Origin: Vibrio maritimus
GTDB lineage: Bacteria > Pseudomonadota > Gammaproteobacteria > Enterobacterales > Vibrionaceae
Reading direction: 5' to 3'
Assembly: GCA_003263775.1 (NCBI GenBank)
Contig: JYJJ01000078.1
Span: 1-50,670, forward strand
Length of the DNA: 50,670 nt
Numbering within the stretch: the first letter of the stretch is position 1; each line of letters begins with the position of its first letter. A model generated the notes under the pieces. It saw only the letters and a list, made by a program, of their open reading frames with translations. It was not told where the DNA came from and did no database searches. Of this stretch, positions 27,353 through 36,325 are shown in pieces. The translations under genes were made by a program, and so were the position numbers.

Positions 27353-27450
27353 CTGTGTCTTGTCTATAACAAGACAGATGACCGTGAACAATAACTAACT
27401 CGTCAATGGCAAAGGCGCCTCTTCCTGAAATAGGAAGAGGCGCCTTTTTT
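27353..27450 (+). promoter_or_regulatory. nasA leader with intrinsic terminator (probable ANTAR-controlled attenuator)
   Basis: A hairpin GTCTTGT/ACAAGAC (27357-27375) is followed by a 16-bp stem (27411-27426 with 27432-27447; GGCGCCTCTTCC arm, loop GAAAT) and a T run. The terminator sits between the promoter and the nasA ribosome binding site, so it must be read through for nasA expression. A NasT-like ANTAR antiterminator is encoded in the same locus. The exact AnnGnn hexaloops of the ANTAR motif are not clear to me here. Confidence 0.7.
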
Positions 27451-27479
27451 ATCGATGTCGCCGGGCTCAAGGAGAAGCT

Positions 27480-30155
27480 ATGAAGCGAGAAGTGTCAAAA
27501 CAACCTGTCCTTATTGTGGTGTCGGCTGCGGCTTAGTGGCCAAATGTGTTAGCCATCCGAATCAAGCATCAACCAGTGGTGATCTTTCGCATCCTGCCAA
27601 CATGGGGGCGCTTTGTGTGAAAGGTTCATCTTTAGATGAGAGCCATACTGGGCCTGCAAGGTTGCTATACCCTAAGTTCAATGGCAAGCAAGCTTCATGG
27701 CAGGAAGCGATTGATACCATCGCGCAGCGGTTTTATGACATCAAACAGCAACACGGTAGTGATGCGCTGTCTATGTATGTCTCGGGCCAACTGCTGACAG
27801 AAGATTACTATGTTGCCAACAAGCTTATGAAAGGCTTCATTGGCAGCGCTAACATTGATACCAACTCTCGACTTTGTATGTCGTCTGCGGTTGCGTCTCA
27901 CGTGCGTGCATTTGGTGAAGATGTCGTCCCCGTGAACTATCAAGACCTTGAGTTGGCGGAGATGATAGTGTTGGTGGGCTCCAATATGGCCTGGACACAC
28001 CCCATTGTCTTTCGACGAATTCAACAAGCGAGAGAATCAAATCCAAACTTAAAGCTGGTAGTGATCGACCCTCGTAAAACCATGACTGCAGAACAAGCGG
28101 ATCTCCACCTGCCTCTTGTGAGCGATAGTGATGTTGCATTGTTTATGGGCTTGGCGCGGTATTGTGAGGACACCAAGCAGTTCGATACAAAGTATATCGA
28201 CGAGCACACGCAAGGCGCGGATGCGCTGATGAAAGCGCTAAAACAACCCTCTTGCTCTCTTGATGCTGTCGCAGAGCAAACTCAAGTCGATAAAACTAGC
28301 CTTAAACAGTTCTATCATTGGTTCGCGACCAAGCAGCGCGTGATTACACTTTATTGCCAAGGCGTGAATCAGGCTGAGAACGGGACTGATAAGGCAATGC
28401 CATTATTAATGCTCACTTGCTAACGGGGAAAATCGGTCGTGAAGGGTGCGGCCCATTTTCGATTACTGGCCAGCCCAATGCCATGGGCGGACGCGAGGTG
28501 GGGGACTGGCAAATCAATTGGCTGCCCATCGTGGTTTTGATGCTGAGTCGATAGAGCAGGTTAAAGCGATTTGGCAGGCACCAGACATGGCAACCAAGCC
28601 CGGCTTGAAAGCGGTGGATCTGTTTGATGCGATTGAACGCGGTGAAGTGAAAGCGGTTTGGATCATGGCGACCAATCCAGTCGTATCACTGCCGCAAAGT
28701 CAGAAGATCAAACGAGCACTAAAGCGCTGTGAGTTGGTGATAGTGTCGGATATCTGTGCTGATTCTGACGTTGCCCAGTATGCGGATATCTTGCTGCCAG
28801 CAGCAGGGTGGGGTGAAAAGCAGGGTATGGTAACGAATTCTGAGCGCATGATGTCTCGCCAGCGAGCATTCTTACCTATGCGCGGTGAAAGCAGGCCTGA
28901 TTGGTGGGCGATTTCCAAAGTAGGTCAGGCTTTGTGTCGGCTAATGGATGTTCCCGATGGGTTTGGGTATCACAGTGAGTATGAGATTTTCAAAGAACAC
29001 ATTCAGTTATCGGGCATCAACAAACATGCACCTCAGTTATTTGATTTAAGCAAGTTAAGTACACTGACTGAAAGCGACTATCAACAATGGCAACCGAGAC
29101 AATGGCCGCTTAGCGGAGAGAGACCATTTGCCGACGGCGCGTTTGCGACACCTTCAGGGCGTGCCAATTTGATTGTTCCTGAGACTATCGAGCTTGAGAC
29201 GCCTCGCGGACATCAAGAATTCATTCTTAATACAGGGCGTGACCGCGATCAGTGGCATACCATGACGCGTACAGGCTACGTTCCTTCGCTTACTCAAAAG
29301 GAGGTCGAGCCTACGCTTTATCTCAACCCAATCTCCATTGAAAGAGCAGAGCTTAAAACGGAGCAACTCGCTGAACTAACACTGCCTGGTTACAGCGGTA
29401 ATGTGGTCGCTCGTATTAGAGCAGACGAAGGTTTAAGTATGCACAGTGTGTATTTGTCGATGCACTGGGCAGGCGAGTTTGGTGCCGGCAGCGGTGTTAA
29501 CCAGGTGACAGAATCCGTGGTTGACCCTATTTCGGGTCAGCCGGCGTTTAAATCGACGCTGGTTCGCGTCACGCCATTTAGCATTGGCAGCTATATGGTT
29601 GCCATAGGCGAGGGCGGTGACAAGCTGCGCGACCTAGCGGACTTCGCCTCGATGCAAGTGACTGACATTGACGGCGCTAGTGGGCGTTTATGGCGCTATG
29701 CGACACAGGCGCCATTGGAGAAGCACACCTGGAATCAGGCAACAGGCGCTGCCCTTAAAGGCAAGCTATTGGTGATGGATACTGAGTACGGCTGGGTGAC
29801 GCTAAGCTGTGCTGATGACGCCGCGCTGACGGTAAAAAGCATTATTCAAGTCGAGAATAAGACCTTTGATGCTGATGTCGAGCATCTTTCACAGCTGTTG
29901 GGGCAGCCTTTTTCACTTTCAAAACTTCTCAAGGCGACCCAAACGGGGACGACAAGCAAGCTGGTCTGTAGCTGCTTTAGAGTGACTGAAAAACAGATCA
30001 TTGATGCGATTCAAACTCAAAACCATACCAGTGTCGCCCAGCTTCAAAGTCAGCTCAAATGCGGCAGCAATTGCGGCTCTTGTCTACCGGAGGTGGAAAA
30101 ACTCGCCAATCAGCACTTTCAGCACGCTCAGCATATCGACGTGGTAGTTAAATAA
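27480..30155 (+). CDS. nasA: Assimilatory nitrate reductase catalytic subunit NasA (frameshifted three times)
   Basis: NasA reduces nitrate to nitrite in the cytoplasm using a bis-MGD molybdenum cofactor. The N-terminal [4Fe-4S] motif CPYCGVGCG, a LCMSSAV block and a molybdopterin-dinucleotide-binding C-terminal domain (FILNTGRDRDQWHTMTRTG) are visible. A BFD-like [2Fe-2S] domain closes the protein (VCSCFRVTEKQI and CGSNCGSC), as in Klebsiella NasA. The ATG at 27480 has GGAG seven bases upstream. The frame breaks near 27494, 28396 and 28504; each is repaired by one base, giving about 892 residues. Clean restoration of NAIINAHLLTGKIGREGCGPFS shows these are not decay. Confidence 0.93.
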
Positions 30156-30182
30156 TGGTTCAGTTACTCAAGGAGTTGTAGG

Positions 30183-31040
30183 ATGAATACTCAAAGGAAT
30201 GAGCACGCATACCGTTTGCACCAGAAGCAAGATGTCGGCTTTATTGATGAGCTGCCTTATCTTTCTGAAAATGGCTTTGTTTCTATTGTCGGGGCGGGTC
30301 CTGGCGATCCGGACTTGCTAACTATGGCTGCCCATAAGCGGATATCTCAGGCGGATATTGTGGTTTATGATCGTTTAGTCAGTCAGCCGATCTTGGATTT
30401 GATTCCCAGCGGTACGTTACGATTTTATGTAGGTAAACGCTGTGGTATGCCAAGTCTGAATCAAGATTCAATCAACGAAATCCTTAAAGATTGTGGGCGA
30501 AAAGGGTATCGAGCAGTAAGGTTAAAAGGCGGTGACCCTTTTGTATTTGGGCGTGGCGGCGAAGAAGCACTGGCGCTAAAAGAAGCAAACATTGAGTTTG
30601 AAGTGATTCCAGGTATTACCGCCGCACTGGGCTGCTCTTCTAGTGCGCTTATCCCGTTAACCCATCGCAAAGTGGCGCGCAGTGTCACCTTCGTCACCGG
30701 TAATGTTGTGTCTGGTGCACTGCCAGCATGGTCATCGCTGATTGCTCAAGGGCAAACGTTAGTTTGTTATATGGGGCTTGAGAAAAGCCACGAGATTCAA
30801 AATGGCTTAGTGCAAGCTGGACTGAGTACTTCAACACCAGTTGCTATTATCGGTAAAGGTTGTAGCGCAGAAGAAGAAGTATATACTTTCGAGCTATCGC
30901 AACTGAATCAAATCGCGGATCAACTTCGCGGCTTGAGCCCGGCCTTGATGATCATTGGTGAAGTGGTGTCGATTCGCCAGCAGCTTGTTGATATAGCGAA
31001 AGAGTATAGCCAAGACGAACTGTTGGTGTCGTTGCCTTGA
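30183..31040 (+). CDS. cobA: Uroporphyrinogen-III C-methyltransferase
   Basis: This SAM-dependent enzyme methylates uroporphyrinogen III to precorrin-2, the precursor of siroheme. The motifs VSIVGAGPGDPDLLTM, VRLKGGDPFVFGRGGEE and ALIPLTHR are typical of SUMT. It is a stand-alone 285-residue methyltransferase without the CysG oxidase/chelatase domain. Its position after nasA makes sense because NirB needs siroheme. AAGGAG precedes the ATG. The frame is intact. Confidence 0.95.
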   Translation: MNTQRNEHAYRLHQKQDVGFIDELPYLSENGFVSIVGAGPGDPDLLTMAAHKRISQADIVVYDRLVSQPILDLIPSGTLRFYVGKRCGMPSLNQDSINEILKDCGRKGYRAVRLKGGDPFVFGRGGEEALALKEANIEFEVIPGITAALGCSSSALIPLTHRKVARSVTFVTGNVVSGALPAWSSLIAQGQTLVCYMGLEKSHEIQNGLVQAGLSTSTPVAIIGKGCSAEEEVYTFELSQLNQIADQLRGLSPALMIIGEVVSIRQQLVDIAKEYSQDELLVSLP

Positions 31041-31093
31041 TGTAACCGATATTAGGTGGTTAGGCGGGACAGTCACATTAAGTAGGAGAAGAT

Positions 31094-32074
31094 GTGTCGT
31101 TAATTCAAGAATGTATTCGCACGGTTGGTCGTGGTTCACGAGGTAGAGGGCCGCTGACGCAGACTCAGGCACGTGAAGTAATGGCCGCGTTTAAGAATGG
31201 CGAGGTCGGTGATGACCAAATGGCCATGCTGATGATGCTCATTCGCGTGAGAGATGAAACGCCAGAGGAAATTGCTGGTTTTGTCCAGGCGCTTAAATCT
31301 TCATCAGAGAGTTTTGCTGATCTGGATTGGCCTTTGTATGCGGGAAAACGCACCGGCCAAACGTCAGGTTTACCGTGGCATCTAGTCGCAGCCAAGATAT
31401 TGGCGGACAGCGGCGTGAGAATCTTGCTCCATGGCGATTTGGATAAAATGCATAACCGCTTGCACGCGAGAGACTTTTTAAACCAGCTTAATATCACCAC
31501 TGCAAACAATCTTGCGGATGCACAGCTGCAGCTTGAGCAGTTCAATATTACTTACTTACCCCTTGAGAATTTTCTGCCGCAAGTTAAGACCATGCTCGAT
31601 TGGAAGCATCGTTACGGACTAAGAACGCCCGTCAATACCGTCGCTCGCGCTTTAAACCCAGCGAATGCGCCGTTTGCAGTGCGCGGCAGTTTCCACCCAG
31701 GCTTCCAAGAGCTACACGCCAAAGTGGAATCTTTGGTGCACCTACCAACGGAGCAAACTCAGAGAACCGTTTCTTTTAAAGGTCAGTCGGGTGAGACTGA
31801 ATATAACCCTAAAGTAAGTCAAACCATTTGGTGGGCAGAAAACGGTAAGGTGAACTCGAGCTACATTGAAGAGCGCATGACCCCGCAGCGAGAGATTTCT
31901 TGTCCGCTGGGCACGCCAGAGGATGAGCAAGAACTGATGGCCAATACCGTGATTAGTACGATGACGGTGGCGCTGTTTACCTTGTCGGCAGATTGGAATA
32001 AGGCACAAACCAAAGCTCAGCAACTTTGGCACACATATTGCGATGGACTAACGAGTGAAGGAACACTATGTTAG
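31094..32074 (+). CDS. TrpD2/YbiB-like glycosyl transferase family protein
   Basis: A 326-residue protein of the anthranilate-phosphoribosyltransferase-like fold (COG0547-type). The N-terminal helical bundle is present (LTQTQAREVMAAFKNGEVGDDQMAMLMMLIRVRDET). The glycine-rich PRPP-binding loop of true TrpD is replaced by KRTGQTSGLPWHL, so phosphoribosyl transfer is doubtful. E. coli YbiB, of this subfamily, binds nucleic acids. It starts with GTG 31094 after AGGAGAAG and sits between cobA and the ANTAR regulator. Its role in nitrate assimilation is unknown. Confidence 0.82.
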   Translation: MSLIQECIRTVGRGSRGRGPLTQTQAREVMAAFKNGEVGDDQMAMLMMLIRVRDETPEEIAGFVQALKSSSESFADLDWPLYAGKRTGQTSGLPWHLVAAKILADSGVRILLHGDLDKMHNRLHARDFLNQLNITTANNLADAQLQLEQFNITYLPLENFLPQVKTMLDWKHRYGLRTPVNTVARALNPANAPFAVRGSFHPGFQELHAKVESLVHLPTEQTQRTVSFKGQSGETEYNPKVSQTIWWAENGKVNSSYIEERMTPQREISCPLGTPEDEQELMANTVISTMTVALFTLSADWNKAQTKAQQLWHTYCDGLTSEGTLC

Positions 32075-32083
32075 GGAAATCGT

Positions 32084-32656
32084 ATGCCAAAAACACCAGT
32101 CTTAGTTTGTTGCGATTCAATCGCCGAGCAGGCGCATATAAGCGCTAGGCTTGCCAGAGACTTTGATAAAATTATGGGCTGCCAGCTGTCTCAGCTGGAG
32201 TCCATGCTTGAAAAAGAGCCCTCAGCTACCCTTGTCATTTCTTGGCAGCAACCTTGTGCTGAACTGTCGCTGATCATTGAGGTCGCTAAGCAGCTACAGC
32301 GTCCACTTCTCGTTATCCTTAAACAACTCAATGATAATGATATCAACCGCTTACCAGTGAGCAACGATTACGTTTTGTTGCCTCATGATTCCCAATTCGA
32401 ACTTAGTGCCTGGGTGATTCACGCTAGACAAGTGCGAGAGAAATCCATTCAAGATGACCAAAAAATTGCAGCACTGAACCTAAAACTCGAAGAGCGAAAA
32501 GTCATCGAGAAGGCCAAAGGCTTACTGATGAAGCACCACCACCTTGATGAACAGACAGCGTTTGCTGCGCTTCGAAAATCAGCCATGCAGTCGAGTTTAT
32601 CGCTGGCTCAAGTCGCAAAGAACCTGATCAACACTTTGGAATCTATCCATCTCTAA
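32084..32656 (+). CDS. nasT: ANTAR-domain regulator, NasT-like antiterminator
   Basis: A 190-residue protein with an N-terminal receiver-like domain and a C-terminal ANTAR RNA-binding domain (about residues 130-185: KVIEKAKGLLMKHHHLDEQTAFAALRKSAM). ANTAR proteins bind paired hairpins in leader RNAs and prevent termination. NasT does this for nitrate genes, normally held back by the sensor NasS. No NasS or NIT sensor domain is encoded nearby. The receiver part lacks a clear phosphorylation Asp in the usual position. RBS AGGGAAAT precedes the ATG. Confidence 0.85.
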   Translation: MPKTPVLVCCDSIAEQAHISARLARDFDKIMGCQLSQLESMLEKEPSATLVISWQQPCAELSLIIEVAKQLQRPLLVILKQLNDNDINRLPVSNDYVLLPHDSQFELSAWVIHARQVREKSIQDDQKIAALNLKLEERKVIEKAKGLLMKHHHLDEQTAFAALRKSAMQSSLSLAQVAKNLINTLESIHL

Positions 32657-32972
32657 CTACCACTTTGGGGTTAATGACAATTCATTCAATTGGTGCAGGG
32701 TGCACACTGGAGAAGCAAAAAATGGTCAGGATGGAACTTGTTTTTGTTTAAATTCCTGATTTTAAAAGACAATTAAAATCTGGCATGCATATTGAATTAC
32801 TCATATTAACTACATACCCCCGCCCTCAAGTGGGCAGCTCCTGAAATCATCAACGGCGGTGAATGAAAGGTTGGCGACGGCGTTACTGCTTAAACATAGG
32901 CTCTATTGCTTATATATGGCAGTAGCGCCTTTTTTTTGGAAAAATTTTTAAGCATCACACGGAGATAGTGTT
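32657..32972 (+). promoter_or_regulatory. nrtA upstream region: sigma-54-like promoter and leader terminator
   Basis: TGGCATG-CATA-TTGAA (32781-32796) resembles a sigma-54 promoter but has A in place of the invariant C at -12. GTGCA-GGG-TGCAC (32693-32705), about 90 bases upstream, could be an activator site. The leader has a GCCC-TCAAGT-GGGC hairpin (32822-32835), then a segment TCATCA/TGAATGA around a loop starting ACGGCG. It ends with a terminator of 11 pairs, GGCGTTACTGC (32879-32889) with GCAGTAGCGCC (32919-32929), followed by eight T. The layout parallels the nasA leader and suits ANTAR control. Confidence 0.68.
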
Positions 32973-34373
32973 ATGAACAAATGGACGCAACGAGCAAACA
33001 AAGTGGGTAAGACGTTTCACCGCGTCAGTACCGCGACTATTGCAACGGCAACGCTACTGGTTGGCACATCGGCTTGGGCTGAGTTGGGTGAGCCGGAAAT
33101 TGAAGAGCTCAAGTTTGGCTTTATCAAACTGACTGATATGGCACCGCTGGCGGTGGCTTACGAAAAAGGCTTTTTCGAAGATGAAGGTCTCTATGTCACC
33201 TTGGAAGCACAAGCGAACTGGAAAGTACTGCTAGACCGCGTCATCGATGGTGAACTGGACGGCGCTCATATGCTAGCTGGTCAGCCTCTGGGAGCGACCA
33301 TCGGTATCGGTACTAAGGCGGAGGTCATTACCGCATTCAGCATGGATCTAAATGGTAATGCCATCACCGTTTCTAATAACACGTGGGATGCGATGAAGCA
33401 GCACATTCCAAAGCAGGCCGATGGCAAACCTGTTCACCCAATCAAGGCAGATGCGCTAAAGCCTGTAGTTGAAGGATATCTTGATGAGGGTAAGCCGTTC
33501 AATATGGGTATGGTTTTCCCAGTTTCAACGCACAACTATGAGCTGCGCTACTGGTTAGCAGCCGGGGGAATTCACCCAGGTTACTACGCACCAAAATCAG
33601 GTGATAACAGCGGCCAAGTAGACGCAGACGTTCTGCTTAGCGTGACACCTCCTCCACAAATGCCAGCGACGATGGAAGCGGGCACGATTGAAGGCTATTG
33701 CGTGGGCGAACCGTGGAACCAGCAAGCAGTGTTTAAGGGCATTGGTGTTCCTGTCGTTACGGATTACGAGATTTGGAAAAACAACCCTGAGAAAGTGTTT
33801 GGTGTGTCGAAATCTTGGGCTGAAGAGAACCCTAATACGCATATCCGCGTTGTGAAAGCGCTTATCCGCGCCGCACATTGGTTGGATGAAAACAACAATG
33901 CTAACCGTCAAGAAGCAGTGAAAATGCTCTCGAAAAGTGCCTACGTTGGCGCTGATGCTGAGGTTATCGCCAACAGCATGACCGGTACGTTTGAGTATGA
34001 GAAAGGTGATAAGCGTGATGTGCCGGACTTTAACGTGTTCTTCCGTCATAACGCCACTTACCCATACTACAGTGATGCGATTTGGTACCTAACGCAGATG
34101 CGACGTTGGGGACAGATTGCAGACTCGCAAGACGACCAGTGGTACATGGATATCGCTAAAGAAGTTTACCGCCCTGATATCTATCAACAAGCGGCTGAGG
34201 CCTTGGTAGAAGATGGCGTGCTAACGTCGAAAGACTTCCCTGATTTTAAAAATGAAGATGGCTTCCGCGCCCCACAAACTCACTTTATCGACAACATCGT
34301 GTATGACGGTACTAAGCCGAACGAGTACCTGAAAAAGTTCTCTATTGGTCTGAAAGGTAACGACAAAGTGTAG
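32973..34373 (+). CDS. nrtA: Nitrate ABC transporter substrate-binding protein
   Basis: This periplasmic protein of the NrtA/NasF family binds nitrate (or nitrite) for uptake. A signal peptide ends near TSAWA (residue 36). The motifs FGFIKLTDMAPLAVAYEKGFF and CVGEPWNQQAVF are typical of the nitrate-binding fold. It has 466 residues, the usual length, and an intact frame. It is the first gene of nrtA-nrtB-ATPase-nirB-nirD and sits behind the leader terminator described above. Confidence 0.94.
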   Translation: MNKWTQRANKVGKTFHRVSTATIATATLLVGTSAWAELGEPEIEELKFGFIKLTDMAPLAVAYEKGFFEDEGLYVTLEAQANWKVLLDRVIDGELDGAHMLAGQPLGATIGIGTKAEVITAFSMDLNGNAITVSNNTWDAMKQHIPKQADGKPVHPIKADALKPVVEGYLDEGKPFNMGMVFPVSTHNYELRYWLAAGGIHPGYYAPKSGDNSGQVDADVLLSVTPPPQMPATMEAGTIEGYCVGEPWNQQAVFKGIGVPVVTDYEIWKNNPEKVFGVSKSWAEENPNTHIRVVKALIRAAHWLDENNNANRQEAVKMLSKSAYVGADAEVIANSMTGTFEYEKGDKRDVPDFNVFFRHNATYPYYSDAIWYLTQMRRWGQIADSQDDQWYMDIAKEVYRPDIYQQAAEALVEDGVLTSKDFPDFKNEDGFRAPQTHFIDNIVYDGTKPNEYLKKFSIGLKGNDKV

Positions 34374-34436
34374 ACGTCAGCGTCTTATCACAAACGTTAA
34401 AACGAGTAAGCCGAGAAAAGCTAAGGAGTATAGGCG

Positions 34437-35404
34437 ATGGCAACGAACGTAATTTCACTTAAGCCTAGCCGCGACATGGTGGTGAACCGCAGCCGAGTGC
34501 TGCTGTTCCCCCTCATTGGGATTTTGTGTTTCCTAATGATGTGGCATTTGGCAGCAAAACAGGTAGAGACGTCTTTAGGTACCTTACCGGGACCAGTTCA
34601 GACGTTTGAACAGTTCAAAAATTTAGCCGCAGAACACGTTGAGGAACGCGATAAAGCGTTGGCGTTTGTTGAGCGTCAAGAAAAGCGCAATGCCGCCAAG
34701 CTAGCGAAAAATCCCGACGCGAAAGTGAAAATCCGCCCTTATACAGGGAAACCGACTTTCTTTGATCAGATTGGTACCTCACTTATCACGGTGGCAGGCG
34801 GGTTCATCTTGCGTCGGTGATTGCGATTCCCCTTGGGATTGTGTTGGGGTTGAATCAGGGAGTATATCAAGCATTTAACCCAATCATTCAGCTACTAAAA
34901 CCGGTGTCACCTTTGGCCTGGCTGCCTATCGTGACCATGGTGGTCAGTGCGACATATGTGAGTGACGATCCTTTGTTTGCGAAATCTTTTGTCAACTCAT
35001 TGATTACTGTTGCGCTGTGTAGCTTATGGCCAACACTCATCAATACCGCTGTTGGTGTCACTAGCGTGGATAAAGATCTGCTCAACGTGAGCAAGGTGTT
35101 GAAGCTTTCTTGGTGGCAGCATATTCGCACCATTGTATTGCCTTCTGCGATTCCAATGATTTTCACTGGCCTTCGACTGTCACTAGGTATTGCTTGGATG
35201 GTGTTGATTGCCGCAGAAATGCTGGCTCAAAACCCAGGGCTTGGCAAATTCGTATGGGATGAGTTCCAAAATGGTAGCTCAGCGTCACTAGGCCGCATCA
35301 TGGTCGCGGTGATCACCATTGGATTTATCGGACTTTTGCTTGATCGCGGCATGTTGCTGCTGCAAAAGCATTTTTCTTGGAACAAACAACAATCGCTCCG
35401 CTAA
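34437..35404 (+). CDS. nrtB: Nitrate ABC transporter permease (frameshifted)
   Basis: The inner-membrane permease has an N-terminal helix (about residues 22-40), a soluble loop, and then a BPD-transport fold with the EAA-type motif (VLIAAEMLAQNPGLGKFVWDEFQ). The frame breaks near 34811, where GG reads as G after GGFIL; restoring it gives ASVIAIPLGIVLGLNQG. The full length is about 322 residues. It lies between the binding protein and the ATPase. Confidence 0.93.
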
Positions 35405-35472
35405 CTAGGCTCTGTTGTCATTCTGTTCTCATTGAGAAGAAATGACGCCTTGATTATCGAATAAGGAAGTTA

Positions 35473-36314
35473 ATGATGTCGAAACCTTTACTTGACCTGA
35501 CCCAGCTAGGAATGCGGTTCCCTACGCCACAAGGGGAGTTTGTGGCACTCAAGAATGTCAATTTACAGATCCAAAAAGGGGAGTTTATCTCGCTAATTGG
35601 TCACTCAGGCTGCGGTAAGTCCACGGTACTGAACTTGGTCGCCGGTCTGCATTTCCCCACCGATGGAGGTGTGATTGTCGATGGCCGTGAAGTGGATGGC
35701 CCTGGACCTGAGCGAGCCGTAGTGTTCCAAAACCATTCATTACTACCTTGCTTTCGGTGTATGAAAACATTGAACTTGCAGTAAAGCAGGTCGCGAAGGG
35801 CAAGGACAAAGCCTGGGTGAAAGAGCAGGTTCATCACTATCTCGACCTGGTTGAAATGGCTCACGCGGCCGACAAGAGGCCAGATGAAATTTCTGGCGGT
35901 ATGAAGCAGCGCGTCGGTATTGCTCGCGCTCTAGCGTTAAAACCAAAAGTCTTATTGATGGACGAGCCGTTTGGCGCACTCGATGCACTGACGCGTGCCA
36001 AGCTGCAAGATGCGCTAATGGCGATTCAGGCGGAGCTCAACAATACCGTCATCATGATCACTCACGATGTGGATGAAGCCGTGCTGCTTTCCGACAAGAT
36101 AGTGATGATGACTAATGGACCGGCAGCGACGATTGGTGAAGTTTTAGATATCGATCTGGAACGACCTAGAAATCGCGTAGCGATGGCCGACAATCTGCAA
36201 TATCAGAAATACCGTCAAGCCGTATTGACCTTCCTATATGAGAAGCAAGCGAAAAACGAGTTGTCAGCAACGGCAGAAATCAGCAAGCAGCAAGACGCGA
36301 AGAAAAGCGCATAG
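35473..36314 (+). CDS. nrtD: Nitrate ABC transporter ATP-binding protein (frameshifted)
   Basis: This is the ATPase of the nitrate importer (NrtD/NasD type, without the extra NrtA-like domain of NrtC). Walker A is GHSGCGKST, the signature is SGGMKQRVGIARAL, Walker B is LLMDEPFGALD, and the switch histidine is in ITHDVDEAV. The frame breaks near 35750, where GG reads as G; restoring it gives LLPWLSVYENIELAVKQ. The full length is about 280 residues. A second in-frame ATG at 35476 is an alternative start. Naming of this subunit varies between organisms. Confidence 0.92.
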
Positions 36315-36325
36315 GGAGACGAGAT

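Noticed and set aside
27455..27479. Upstream start for nasA at 27455 in the frame of the Fe-S motif
   Set aside because: It begins at the foot of the leader terminator without a ribosome site; ATG 27480 has GGAG and fits with one base restored.
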